Shown in pieces: positions 6,791-14,165 of a stretch of DNA of 19,649 bases (the stretch's first letter is position 1; every line of letters starts with the position of its first letter). The DNA lies in assembly GCA_002338125.1 (NCBI GenBank), contig DDHN01000003.1, positions 19,181 through 38,829 on the forward strand, read 5' to 3'. Both the position numbers and the translations under genes were made by a program. Source of the DNA: Patescibacteria group bacterium UBA1875 (GTDB lineage Bacteria > Patescibacteriota > CPR2 > UBA1875). The notes under the pieces are model-generated. The model saw only the letters and a list, made by a program, of their open reading frames with translations. It was not told where the DNA came from and did not search any database.

Positions 6791-6804
6791 GGACATGCTT
6801 GTCC
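6791..6804 (-). promoter_or_regulatory. Hairpin/palindrome in the leader of the 6273 gene
   Basis: GGACA-TGCT-TGTCC gives a perfect 5-bp stem with a 4-nt loop. It lies just downstream of the predicted transcript start and about 40 nt before the ATG. It could be an operator or an RNA control hairpin. Confidence 0.4.
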
Positions 6805-6817
6805 GTAATATATGGAT

Positions 6818-6846
6818 ATTATAATTTAAAGTTTGAAAATTTTAAA
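6818..6846 (-). promoter_or_regulatory. Promoter of the 6273 gene
   Basis: On the minus strand TTTAAA (6841-6846) and a perfect TATAAT (6818-6823) are 17 nt apart. The predicted start near 6811 gives a leader of about 59 nt with a strong Shine-Dalgarno. The -35 box lies immediately after the htrA stop codon. Confidence 0.6.
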
Positions 6847-6847
6847 G

Positions 6848-8008
6848 TTATTTACTCTCAGCCAAAACAATAGTCGCTGTTTTCTCTTTTCCATCTCTGA
6901 GATAAGTAAGAGTAACTTCATCTCCCGGTGCAAAATTTGAGAGAACGGATATCAAGGACTGTCCCTGAGTCAACTCATAGTCAGCGATCTTTGTAATAAT
7001 ATCACCTTCCGTAAGACCGGCTTTAGCTGCTGGGGTTCCCGGCAGGACAGCTAAGTCGCTATCATAAGAATAAATCAAGGCACCATAATTTACCGGAAGA
7101 TTATTCCTCACAGCAAACTCCTTGGTTATATTAATATATCGAACACCAAGCATCGGCCTGACTATTTTTCCTTTTTCTTGTACCGATTTGAAGGCGGTCT
7201 TAGCAATATTTATCGGAGTCACAAAACCTATGCCTTCTGCCCCGCTGGCTACTGCCGTATTAATACCAATTACTTGCCCGTCAAGATTTACTAACGGCCC
7301 TCCCGAGTTACCAGGGTTAATAGCAGCATCGGTTTGAATCATATTTTCAAGCGTAGTAGTACCACCCGAAAAAGAACTACCGGCCTCAATTGCTCGACCA
7401 ATAGCTGATACTACTCCCGTTGTCACTGTGTTTTGGAATTGACCAAGTGCATTTCCGATTGCTACAACTCGTTGCCCAATTTTTAGATCATTTGAATCTC
7501 CTAGTTTAGCTACTGGAAGATTCTTTGCATCAATCTTTATGAAAGCAATATCAAAGAAAGGGTCCGTAGCAATAACTTCTGCATCATATTCTTTCCCATC
7601 GTTAGTAAAAACAGCATACTTAGCATTACTAGCCTCAACAACATGCTTGTTTGTCATTATGAGACCATCGGCAGTGACTATAAAGCCGGTTCCCGAAGAT
7701 TCAGATTTTTGAATTTCCCCAAAGAAATTTAAGGTTGATTGTTCTGCTGTTATTGATACCACCGACGGAGTAACCTTATCAACTACATCAATTACAGCCG
7801 AATTTTCGGTAACGGTAATTTCGGTAACACTATCGTTACCGCCGAGTGGAGCAACACTTCGCTCAAAAAAACCGACTATCGTACCACCAAGTAGGGCCGC
7901 TATAAAAGCAGTTAAAATATAGCCAACAAGCGACCTAACAGTAATCTTTCTGAGTGATTTGAGGTTCTTTTTAATATTGATTTTTGGTTTCGGTGTTAAA
8001 GTTTTCAT
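6848..8008 (-). CDS. HtrA/DegP-type membrane-anchored serine protease with one PDZ domain
   Basis: A trypsin-like protease that degrades or remodels misfolded envelope proteins outside the membrane. The 386-aa protein has a basic cytoplasmic start (1-25), one transmembrane anchor (about 27-47), a protease domain with the complete triad His122 (TNKHVVEA), Asp153 (FFDIAFIKID) and Ser235 (NPGNSGGPLV), and one C-terminal PDZ domain (about 280-383; PAAKAGLTEGDII). The single PDZ and N-terminal anchor resemble DegS or Gram-positive HtrA rather than periplasmic DegP. The ATG has AAGGAGG 4-5 nt upstream. The previous gene on this strand ends 31 nt upstream, so the gene probably belongs to an operon with the 8040 membrane protein and the LCP gene. 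Confidence 0.95.
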   Translation of the reverse strand: MKTLTPKPKINIKKNLKSLRKITVRSLVGYILTAFIAALLGGTIVGFFERSVAPLGGNDSVTEITVTENSAVIDVVDKVTPSVVSITAEQSTLNFFGEIQKSESSGTGFIVTADGLIMTNKHVVEASNAKYAVFTNDGKEYDAEVIATDPFFDIAFIKIDAKNLPVAKLGDSNDLKIGQRVVAIGNALGQFQNTVTTGVVSAIGRAIEAGSSFSGGTTTLENMIQTDAAINPGNSGGPLVNLDGQVIGINTAVASGAEGIGFVTPINIAKTAFKSVQEKGKIVRPMLGVRYINITKEFAVRNNLPVNYGALIYSYDSDLAVLPGTPAAKAGLTEGDIITKIADYELTQGQSLISVLSNFAPGDEVTLTYLRDGKEKTATIVLAESK

Positions 8009-8039
8009 ACTCCCTCCTTAGTTAGTTTTAGGATTCCAC

Positions 8040-8843
8040 TTAACCTTTTGGAAGCCATTGGGCTGTTATTATTAGAATAACGGTAAAGAAAAGTGAAATT
8101 ATCGTATATTCCCACAAAATCCGTCTAGACAGAGTTCCTTCGAGTCGATGATGAGAAACTCCCCAGAAAAGATAGAAATAAACTGCTGCTAATATTGCCG
8201 GCAAAGGAACCCCTATATTCGTTGCTTTTTCTGTTTGCGGATAAGAAACAATCCAAAAAGATGATAGCCAGACAATTTGAGTTATTAAAAATGAAATAAT
8301 CAAAGAATAAAGTAAAGGACGCTGATAACCTTGTATCTCAAACAAAAATTCACAGATTACGAAGACAGCTAAAAAGACAATGGCGATTGCGAGTACCTGA
8401 TAAAGTCTTTCAGTAGTGGCCATATACCACTTCATAGCATCAGAAGTAGCAAAAAATATTGCTAAAACAGAAGCAAGTGTTACAACATTACGCAAAAACA
8501 ATGAAGGAGTATAGTTACGTTTTAGTCTTGAAGCTACTTGCAAAATGTAATAGACAAAAAATCCGGTTGTTCCAAGCATTAATGCCTGGAAGAAAGGATG
8601 AGGCAAAGTATAGGCGAAAATACCCAGCGAAAGAATAAATATAAAGAGAAAAACAATTGCGAACCAATCTTCTTTAAGTCTTGCAATGTTTGGTTTTTCG
8701 TTAAAAACCCAAAAAACTGACAACGAGGACAAAAAAGAGACTAGGGTAATTACGACCCAAAAATAAGCTGGTAATCGAAGTGGCAATAAAAGCAGAATAA
8801 AAACTGATGAAGCCACTATTAGAGATCTTGCTTTATGTTCCAC
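8040..8843 (-). CDS. Polytopic membrane protein of unknown function in the LCP-htrA operon
   Basis: A 267-aa protein with about eight hydrophobic segments spanning most of its length and short charged loops (KPNIARLKEDW near 50; ASRLKRNYTPS near 108; HHRLEGTLSRR near 235). No catalytic motif or family is recognised. The start is GTG at 8841-8843, supported by AGGAG about 7 nt upstream; there is no in-frame ATG nearby. It begins 14 nt after the LCP gene's stop and ends 31 nt before htrA, so it is probably co-transcribed with both. The context suggests an envelope role such as assembly or quality control of surface polymers, which is inferred from neighbours only. Confidence 0.75.
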   Translation of the reverse strand: MEHKARSLIVASSVFILLLLPLRLPAYFWVVITLVSFLSSLSVFWVFNEKPNIARLKEDWFAIVFLFIFILSLGIFAYTLPHPFFQALMLGTTGFFVYYILQVASRLKRNYTPSLFLRNVVTLASVLAIFFATSDAMKWYMATTERLYQVLAIAIVFLAVFVICEFLFEIQGYQRPLLYSLIISFLITQIVWLSSFWIVSYPQTEKATNIGVPLPAILAAVYFYLFWGVSHHRLEGTLSRRILWEYTIISLFFTVILIITAQWLPKG

Positions 8844-8857
8844 TTAAAACTCCTAAT

Positions 8858-10240
8858 TTACAGTTGATAGTCTGTCCCAAGTATTATTCTTATCTCATAT
8901 TTTTGATTCTCGGTAGGTTCAGAAGCTGTAGCCGTAACCCCGAACTTTTCCTCTAATTTCTTAATTGTTTCGGGTTTGGCTCCATTTGTATAATCAATAA
9001 TCTCCGTCTGCGTATAGTTTCTAGTCTTTGTACCGCCATCTTCAACTATATTATAGCCATCTACCTCCATAGCGTCATAAACCTTGGTATATATCCAAGT
9101 ACTCCAAGTACCATTCAAAAGTGATACTTTGGCATTTTCCCTTTTAATAGCAACCCCATTGAAGACCCCTTCAAAAAAAGTTTTAATATCATTATAATTT
9201 CCCATCCCCGCCGTTGGGACAAGTATATAGCCAGCTGAACCATTGTCGGCAGTCACTAAACCAGTTGTAGGATCAAGATTCTTTTTTATAATCATCGAGC
9301 TATCAACACTCTTTACGATTTCATAAAGTCGAGCTATTTCATCCATTTCAAAACTTGTTTTGATATGGTTTCCTAATGCTTCCAAAACAGAAAGCACTCG
9401 TCCAGGATTAAAAGCGGTTTCGGTCGATAAAATTTTCTCTTTTATAGCAACTAGCAAGTTCTGTTGCCTTTTGGCTCTAGCAAAATCAGAACCTTCAGCC
9501 CCAGAAGCTTTTCGGGATCGGGCATATTTAAGAGCCGTTTTACCATCCATAGTTTGGGTCCCTTCATCGAAGCAAACAGGGTTATAATAAGCTGCCGATG
9601 TATATCCGTAATCACAAAACGAGCGTTCAACATCCACAGTTACACCGCCCAAGGCATCAACTATTTTTTCAAGACCGGAAAAATCTACCCTAGCATAGTA
9701 ATGGATAGGCAAACCAGTAACTGCTTCCACGGTATCAACTGCTTGCTCAGGTCCAGTGCCTTCCTGCTGACTTTCCCCATAAGCATGAGCTGAGTTTATC
9801 TTTGCATAGCCGTTTCCTGCAATTTCGACATATGTGTCTCGGGGGATAGAAACCATAGAAACAGCTTTTGTAGTGGTATCATATGAAGTAACAATTATAG
9901 TATCCGAAAGTGTATAACCAGAATGCCCCTCATCACCAATTCCAAGCAATAATATGTTTACCCTACCATCGGCTTCGCCTTTCAAAAGTTTACCTTGGGA
10001 ACCTCCTAGTAAATTCAAAATTCCGGTTTGGCCTGAAAAAACGTCTTTAATAGAATTGTAAGCCCGAATACCAAAATATGCTCCGGCAGCTAATAACACA
10101 AAAATAACGGAAGATATAATAATCCTTTTTACTTTCTTACGTTTAGCCGGATTTTTCTCTCGTTTTTTTCTTTTGCTAAATTGGAGCGGTGTTCTACCGC
10201 TCTCTTCTTGATTAAATGATTTTTTTCTAAGGACCCCCAT
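8858..10240 (-). CDS. LytR-CpsA-Psr (LCP) family cell-wall glycopolymer transferase
   Basis: LCP proteins transfer undecaprenyl-linked glycopolymers onto peptidoglycan at the outer face of the membrane. From the ATG at 10238-10240 the protein is 460 aa: a very basic cytoplasmic segment (KRKKREKNPAKRKK), one transmembrane helix (about 42-60), then the LCP domain (about 95-290). That domain contains NILLLGIGDEG, SDTIIVTSYD, VSIPRDTYVEI, INSAHAYG and the YARSRKASGAEGSDFARAKRQQ region with the active-site arginines. The C-terminal ~95 residues match a LytR_C-type domain (VSLLNGT...). The open frame continues 29 codons upstream, but that extension overlaps the lepB promoter and start. The chosen ATG has TATAAT 9 nt upstream and no Shine-Dalgarno. 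Confidence 0.9.
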   Translation of the reverse strand: MGVLRKKSFNQEESGRTPLQFSKRKKREKNPAKRKKVKRIIISSVIFVLLAAGAYFGIRAYNSIKDVFSGQTGILNLLGGSQGKLLKGEADGRVNILLLGIGDEGHSGYTLSDTIIVTSYDTTTKAVSMVSIPRDTYVEIAGNGYAKINSAHAYGESQQEGTGPEQAVDTVEAVTGLPIHYYARVDFSGLEKIVDALGGVTVDVERSFCDYGYTSAAYYNPVCFDEGTQTMDGKTALKYARSRKASGAEGSDFARAKRQQNLLVAIKEKILSTETAFNPGRVLSVLEALGNHIKTSFEMDEIARLYEIVKSVDSSMIIKKNLDPTTGLVTADNGSAGYILVPTAGMGNYNDIKTFFEGVFNGVAIKRENAKVSLLNGTWSTWIYTKVYDAMEVDGYNIVEDGGTKTRNYTQTEIIDYTNGAKPETIKKLEEKFGVTATASEPTENQKYEIRIILGTDYQL

Positions 10241-10249
10241 CAGAAGAAA

Positions 10250-10278
10250 ATTATACCCTAAAATAGTGTTGCAGGGAA
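10250..10278 (-). promoter_or_regulatory. Promoter of the LCP gene, short or no leader
   Basis: On the minus strand a perfect TATAAT (10250-10255) follows TTCCCT (10273-10278, weak -35) at 17 nt. The -10 ends 9 nt before the ATG at 10240, so the leader is at most about 3 nt. It overlaps the divergent lepB promoter. Confidence 0.55.
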
Positions 10279-10297
10279 GAATTTTTTTTGCCATAAT
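10269..10297 (+). promoter_or_regulatory. Promoter of lepB, leaderless
   Basis: TTGCAG (10269-10274) and CATAAT (10292-10297) lie exactly 17 nt apart, and the -10 ends 7 nt before the ATG at 10305. No Shine-Dalgarno is present beyond a weak AAGAAG. The promoter argues against the in-frame GTG at 10266 as the start. Confidence 0.6.
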
Positions 10298-10304
10298 CAA
10301 GAAG

Positions 10305-10943
10305 ATGCAAACCAAAGATAAAGACAAAAACTTAACCGAAAGTGCTGGAAATACAGTTTGGCAAATTGCAAGGACAATTGGAGGCCTTTTATTAGCTCTT
10401 ATTATAATCAGGTTCTATGTTTTTCAACCTTTTACTATTTCTGGCTCATCAATGGAGCCTTCTTTTTACGATAAAGAGTATATTATTGTTGATGAATTTT
10501 CTTATGTATTTGGGAGTCCTAAAAGAGGTGACGTTGTAATTTTCAGGCACCCAGAACCAGCCTGTAACGAACATACTGATAGTAATTATTTTAATCAAAT
10601 ATTTTTTCAAGGACCTTGCAGTAATTATATTAAGAGAGTTGTCGCCCTACCAGGAGAGACTATTGTTATAAAAGAAGGAAAAGTTAACATAAAAAACGAG
10701 GAAAACCCTAACGGTTTAGTCCTTCCAGAAGAATATATTTTAGATAATATTCCTACTCTCGGTAATCAGGAAGTAAAACTAGGCAAAGATGAATATTTTG
10801 TTCTCGGAGACAACCGCAGCCCAAATGCTTCCTCTGACTCTCGGGAATGGGGCATCCTACCCGAAAATCATATTATTGGAAAAGCCCTAGTAATACTTTT
10901 GCCACCTAATAGATTTGGTATAGTAGACTCACCTGAATATTAA
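10305..10943 (+). CDS. lepB: Signal peptidase I
   Basis: Type I signal peptidase, which removes signal peptides from secreted proteins at the outer membrane face of the cytoplasmic membrane. The 212-aa protein from the ATG at 10305 has a cytoplasmic start, one transmembrane helix (about 20-38) and the S26 protease boxes: FTISGSSMEPS with nucleophile Ser49, PKRGDVVIF, YIKRVVALPGE with general-base Lys110, and FVLGDNRSPNASSDSREWG. A GTG 13 codons upstream is in frame but would lie inside the promoter. It is divergent from the LCP gene and convergent with parB (stop codons 3 nt apart). An insertion with two cysteines (near 87 and 105) between the boxes could form an external disulfide. Confidence 0.95.
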   Translation: MQTKDKDKNLTESAGNTVWQIARTIGGLLLALIIIRFYVFQPFTISGSSMEPSFYDKEYIIVDEFSYVFGSPKRGDVVIFRHPEPACNEHTDSNYFNQIFFQGPCSNYIKRVVALPGETIVIKEGKVNIKNEENPNGLVLPEEYILDNIPTLGNQEVKLGKDEYFVLGDNRSPNASSDSREWGILPENHIIGKALVILLPPNRFGIVDSPEY

Positions 10944-10946
10944 TAT

Positions 10947-11789
10947 TTATTTACTACCCTTAATTTTGTGATAGATTCGATCAAGTTCCTCGGTCGAAAA
11001 ATAACTTATCTCTATCTTGCCGCCCTTACTTTTTGGTTTTATAGCAACCTTAGTACCGAGATATTCGTTAAGTTCAGCCGCTAATCCCGTCAAGATAGCG
11101 TCTTTATCGGTTTTTACTGCTGTTTGTTTGCCTTTCTTTATCTGTACTGCTTTTTTCTCCGCTTCCCTGACGTTAAGGCCACCCGATAATATTTCTTGGA
11201 ATAAAAGTTCTCTTTTGACTTCGTTTTCAACAGCCAATAAGGCCTTGGCATGGCCTTCGGTAATAGTTTCTTCTTTTAGAGCTCTTTTCATATCCGTAGG
11301 TAAGGTCAATAATCTTAGCTTATTCGCTATAAGTGAGCGAGATTTTCCAACTGTTTCTGCTATTTGCTCTTGACTATATGAAAATTCTTCAGCTAATTTT
11401 CGATAGCTTAGAGCCTCTTCAATTGGATTTAGATTGGCTCTCTGAACATTTTCGATAATGGCCATCTCTAATTTCTCATTTTCTTCTACATCTCTAACAA
11501 TCACTGGAACCTTTGATAGTCCTGCCTTCTTAGCCGCCCTCAGACGTCTTTCCCCAGCAATTAGTTCATAATGATCTCCATTCGAGGTGACTACTAACGG
11601 TTGAAGTATCCCGTGTTTTTTGATCGAGGCTGCCAATTCCGCTATCTTAACTTCGTCAAATTCTGTTCTTGGCTGATGCGGATTCACGTCAATCAAATTA
11701 ATATTAATTTCGTTACTTGCCGAAGGCTCTGTCGATATATCAGAACTTCCGGGAATCAGAGCATCAAGGCCTCTCCCTAATTTTGACAT
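10947..11789 (-). CDS. parB: Chromosome partitioning protein ParB
   Basis: ParB binds parS sites near the origin and spreads on DNA to guide chromosome segregation with ParA. The 280-aa protein starts MSKLGRGLDALIPG, the ParA-stimulating N-terminal motif. It has the CTPase/ParB domain with VNPHQPR and GERRLRAAKKAG (around 75-90), a helix-turn-helix (SQEQIAETVGKSRSLIANKLRLL, about 140-165, key residues QEQIA and SRS) and a C-terminal dimerisation region ending DRIYHKIKGS. The ATG overlaps the end of parA by 13 nt. The Shine-Dalgarno AAGGAGG sits inside parA about 10 nt upstream. I see no canonical parS palindrome in the window, so its sites are elsewhere or differ in sequence. Confidence 0.95.
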   Translation of the reverse strand: MSKLGRGLDALIPGSSDISTEPSASNEININLIDVNPHQPRTEFDEVKIAELAASIKKHGILQPLVVTSNGDHYELIAGERRLRAAKKAGLSKVPVIVRDVEENEKLEMAIIENVQRANLNPIEEALSYRKLAEEFSYSQEQIAETVGKSRSLIANKLRLLTLPTDMKRALKEETITEGHAKALLAVENEVKRELLFQEILSGGLNVREAEKKAVQIKKGKQTAVKTDKDAILTGLAAELNEYLGTKVAIKPKSKGGKIEISYFSTEELDRIYHKIKGSK

Positions 11790-12547
11790 TTTTTTAATAC
11801 CTCCTTAGCTAAATTTTTGTAAGCCTGGGCTCCTTTGGATAGTTTGTCATATCCTACGATTGGCCTTCCATAACTTGGAGCTTCTGCCAAACGAACATTT
11901 CTTGGGATAACCGTGTCAAAAACATGATTACCAAAATGCTTCTTAAGCTCTTCATGAACCTCTTTTGAAAGCGATGTTCTCTTATCGTACATTGTAACAA
12001 GCACCCCCAATAAATCCAAACTAGGATTAAGCTGAATCCTAACTCTTTTTACCGTTGATAAAAGTTGACCTAGCCCTTCAAGAGCATAATATTCAGCCTG
12101 AACTGGTATCAGAACCTTATCGGCTGCCACTAATCCGTTTACCGTTAGAAGCCCCAGGGAAGGAGGATTATCGATTATAATGTAATCATAGTCATCACCA
12201 ACGTCATTTAAAGCTGCTTTTAATTTATGTTCTCTGGCCAATTGGGATACTAGTTCTACTTCTGCGGCTGCCAAATTGATACTAGCCGGTGCTAAATGTA
12301 AATTGCTATGATGTTTAGTTTCTTGCCTTATTCTATGTATTGGAGCTCCATCTATCAAAACGTTATAGACACAGCCCTTTATCTCTTCTTGTTCATAACC
12401 CAAACCACTAGTTGAGTTGCCCTGGGGGTCGAGGTCAAGAATCAAGACCTTCTTTCCTAAACGTGCCAGGTATGTTCCGAGGTTTATAGCGGTGGTAGTT
12501 TTACCTACCCCGCCTTTTTGATTGATTATTGCTATTTTCATACTCAT
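11777..12547 (-). CDS. parA: Chromosome partitioning ATPase ParA (Soj-like)
   Basis: A deviant-Walker ATPase that forms ATP-dependent gradients on the nucleoid and moves ParB-bound origins. The 256-aa protein shows KGGVGKTTTA (residues 11-20) with the signature lysine, LILDLDPQGNST (Walker A'), and DYIIIDNPPSLGLLT (Walker B). It lacks a DNA-binding N-terminal extension, so it is the chromosomal Soj type and not a plasmid type Ia ParA. The start is ATG at 12545-12547; a second ATG two codons later is also possible (TAGGATGAG upstream could act as a weak Shine-Dalgarno for it). The rplU terminator lies just upstream, so parA-parB form their own operon with the promoter at 12555-12582. Confidence 0.96.
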   Translation of the reverse strand: MSMKIAIINQKGGVGKTTTAINLGTYLARLGKKVLILDLDPQGNSTSGLGYEQEEIKGCVYNVLIDGAPIHRIRQETKHHSNLHLAPASINLAAAEVELVSQLAREHKLKAALNDVGDDYDYIIIDNPPSLGLLTVNGLVAADKVLIPVQAEYYALEGLGQLLSTVKRVRIQLNPSLDLLGVLVTMYDKRTSLSKEVHEELKKHFGNHVFDTVIPRNVRLAEAPSYGRPIVGYDKLSKGAQAYKNLAKEVLKKCQN

Positions 12548-12554
12548 CCTAACT

Positions 12555-12582
12555 ATAATAACAATGACTCAACCAAAGTAAA
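12555..12582 (-). promoter_or_regulatory. Promoter of parA-parB, near-leaderless
   Basis: On the minus strand TTTACT (12577-12582) and TATTAT (12555-12560) are 16 nt apart. The -10 ends 7 nt before the first ATG. It sits between the rplU terminator and parA, the only space available for a promoter. Confidence 0.5.
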
Positions 12583-12589
12583 AGTTAAT

Positions 12590-12624
12590 TTAAAAAAGAC
12601 TTCATCTATTGAAGTCTTTTTTAA
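12590..12624. terminator. Perfect 15-bp hairpin terminator after rplU
   Basis: A left arm at 12590-12604 (TT, six A, then GACTTCA) pairs perfectly with 12610-12624 (TGAAGTC, six T, then AA) around the loop TCTAT. The A/T tracts make it work in either direction. On the minus strand it terminates rplU, and the rplU stop codon lies within the stem. Confidence 0.9.
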
Positions 12625-12980
12625 CCAATTTTTGTAATTTCTACTTTTGTTTGGAGTTGTCGATGTCCGTATGTTTTTCGATAACGCTTTCTTTTCTTGT
12701 ATTTGAAAACATTTACTTTCTTATCTTTGAACTGAGAAAGAACCTTACCGGTCACCTTAACATCAACCTTTGGCTTACCAATCTGAACTTTCTCACCATC
12801 AACAGTTAAAAGAACTTCATCAAAAACTACTGTCTTACCTTCTTCAATTGGAAGCTTCTCGAAATTATAAAATCGACCCTCAGTAACAAGATATTGCTTA
12901 CCGCCGGTTTTGATGACTGCAAACTTTCTAGTATTTTTTGCTGTTGATTTTTGGGTGGGTTTTTTCTTTACTTCTGCCAT
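12621..12980 (-). CDS. rplU: 50S ribosomal protein L21
   Basis: A large-subunit ribosomal protein that binds 23S rRNA. The 119-aa product is longer than the usual ~103. About 18 extra N-terminal residues are Lys/Thr/Ser-rich (MAEVKKKPTQKSTAKNTRK) before the conserved start FAVIKTGGKQYLV. The C-terminal signature KRYRKTYGHRQLQTKVEI is present. No strong Shine-Dalgarno precedes the ATG, although a promoter is clear (13003-13031). In most bacteria rplU is followed by rpmA (L27); here a strong terminator follows immediately and parA comes next, so rpmA is not linked. The N-terminal extension could alternatively reflect a later start, but no methionine lies between it and the conserved region. Confidence 0.95.
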   Translation of the reverse strand: MAEVKKKPTQKSTAKNTRKFAVIKTGGKQYLVTEGRFYNFEKLPIEEGKTVVFDEVLLTVDGEKVQIGKPKVDVKVTGKVLSQFKDKKVNVFKYKKRKRYRKTYGHRQLQTKVEITKIG

Positions 12981-13002
12981 GGCTTGAATATCTTAACATA
13001 AT

Positions 13003-13031
13003 ATTATAACCAAGGCAATAATTTGTTTAAA
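13003..13031 (-). promoter_or_regulatory. Promoter of rplU
   Basis: On the minus strand TTTAAA (13026-13031) and a perfect TATAAT (13003-13008) are 17 nt apart. The start near 12996 gives a leader of about 16 nt. The -35 box overlaps the rodA stop codon. Confidence 0.6.
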
Positions 13032-14127
13032 AATCAATCTTTTTGTATCTACGATAAATACTTTCAAGCAAGCCGATTGCTGCCAAATCAACGATTATCG
13101 CTGTTCCACCATAGGAAACAAACGGCAAAGGAATTCCGGTTACTGGCATAATGCCCATATTCATTCCGATATTTACAAAGATATGGATAAATAGCATTGC
13201 CAATAGCCCTACCGCCAAATATGTACCGAAAAAATCACGAGCAAGAACGGCAATTCTTGTGCCCCGGTAAACAAGAATCAAAAATAATCCCAAAAGCAAT
13301 GAAACGCCCACGAAACCCATCTCTTCAGCCAAAGAAGCAAAAACAAAGTCAGTATGCTTCTCTGGTATAAAGTTGAGCTGAGACTGTGAACCATGGCCAA
13401 GGCCACGACCCCACAATTGTCCTGAACCGATAGCAATCATCGCTTGGTTTACATTCCAACCGGCCCCCTGAGGATCTGCCGTAGGGTTAAGAAAGGTGAA
13501 AACTCGAGCTTTCTGATAGTCTGCCAGGAGTAACCACACCAAAGGAAGGCCGGCTACTCCCATACCGGCCATTAGACCAATATGTAACCTCTTAGCGTTC
13601 GATGCTAATAGCATCATTCCCCAAATAAACAAAAAGGTAAAAGCCGTCCCCAAATCTGGTTGAAGAGCAACTAATACCGTTGGGATACCAACATATACGG
13701 CTGACTTCATTATCGTCTTAAAGCTACGCATATCTTCATAATTTTCCGAGAAATACTTTGCTAAAATTATAACCATTAAAATCTGAGACAGTGAAGAAGG
13801 TTGAAATTGCGTAAAACCAAGATCAATCCAGCGTTGTGCCCCTAGTGCTGAAAAGCCAAATATCCTCACCGCTATAAGCATTAAGATTACTAGGATATAA
13901 AGGATTCCACTATATGATTTAAAAAGACGGTAATCTATCTTAGCCAGAATTAAAAGACCAATAAGCCCGATAATCATATTGATTACCTGAGAAATAGCAA
14001 TTGAATCCCAAGTATATTCCGTTGTCGCTGAAAAAAGCACCGCCAACCCTATGGCACACAAAAGCAAGGTAACGACCAGTAAAAACCAATCAAAATTTTT
14101 AAAAAACCTAAAAAGCAGATTTTTCAT
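13027..14127 (-). CDS. rodA: SEDS family peptidoglycan polymerase, RodA-like
   Basis: SEDS proteins polymerise glycan strands from lipid II in the membrane, working with a class b penicillin-binding protein. The 366-aa protein has about ten transmembrane segments and the family signatures: GAQRWIDLG (near 95), LGRGLGHGSQSQLNFIPEKHTDFVFA (around 240-262; key residues GxGxGxG, IPEKHTDF) and the C-terminal PVTGIPLPFVSYGGTA. QPDLGT with the likely catalytic Asp is near 158. The IPEKHTDF and PLPFVSYGG forms occur in both RodA and FtsW, so the name is based on overall similarity and is slightly uncertain. The ATG has no Shine-Dalgarno; a strong promoter places the transcript start at or beside it. 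The gene precedes rplU, an unusual pairing. Confidence 0.88.
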   Translation of the reverse strand: MKNLLFRFFKNFDWFLLVVTLLLCAIGLAVLFSATTEYTWDSIAISQVINMIIGLIGLLILAKIDYRLFKSYSGILYILVILMLIAVRIFGFSALGAQRWIDLGFTQFQPSSLSQILMVIILAKYFSENYEDMRSFKTIMKSAVYVGIPTVLVALQPDLGTAFTFLFIWGMMLLASNAKRLHIGLMAGMGVAGLPLVWLLLADYQKARVFTFLNPTADPQGAGWNVNQAMIAIGSGQLWGRGLGHGSQSQLNFIPEKHTDFVFASLAEEMGFVGVSLLLGLFLILVYRGTRIAVLARDFFGTYLAVGLLAMLFIHIFVNIGMNMGIMPVTGIPLPFVSYGGTAIIVDLAAIGLLESIYRRYKKIDF

Positions 14128-14135
14128 GTACTACA

Positions 14136-14164
14136 ATTATCATCTAATATTTACCAATTGGCAA
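14136..14164 (-). promoter_or_regulatory. Strong promoter of rodA, leaderless or nearly so
   Basis: On the minus strand TTGCCA (14159-14164, 5 of 6 to consensus) and GATAAT (14136-14141, 5 of 6) are exactly 17 nt apart. The -10 ends 8 nt before the ATG. It lies between the ileS stop and rodA. Confidence 0.7.
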
Positions 14165-14165
14165 A

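Noticed and set aside
10266..10304. GTG start for lepB at 10266
   Set aside because: It would place the -35 and -10 boxes inside the coding region; no Shine-Dalgarno supports it.
10241..10327. N-terminal extension of the LCP protein (29 extra codons)
   Set aside because: It overlaps the lepB promoter and start; a perfect TATAAT lies directly before the internal ATG at 10240, and the extension adds an unlikely second hydrophobic stretch.
10947..12547. parS site beside parAB
   Set aside because: No palindrome resembling the canonical TGTTTCACGTGAAACA was found in or around the operon.
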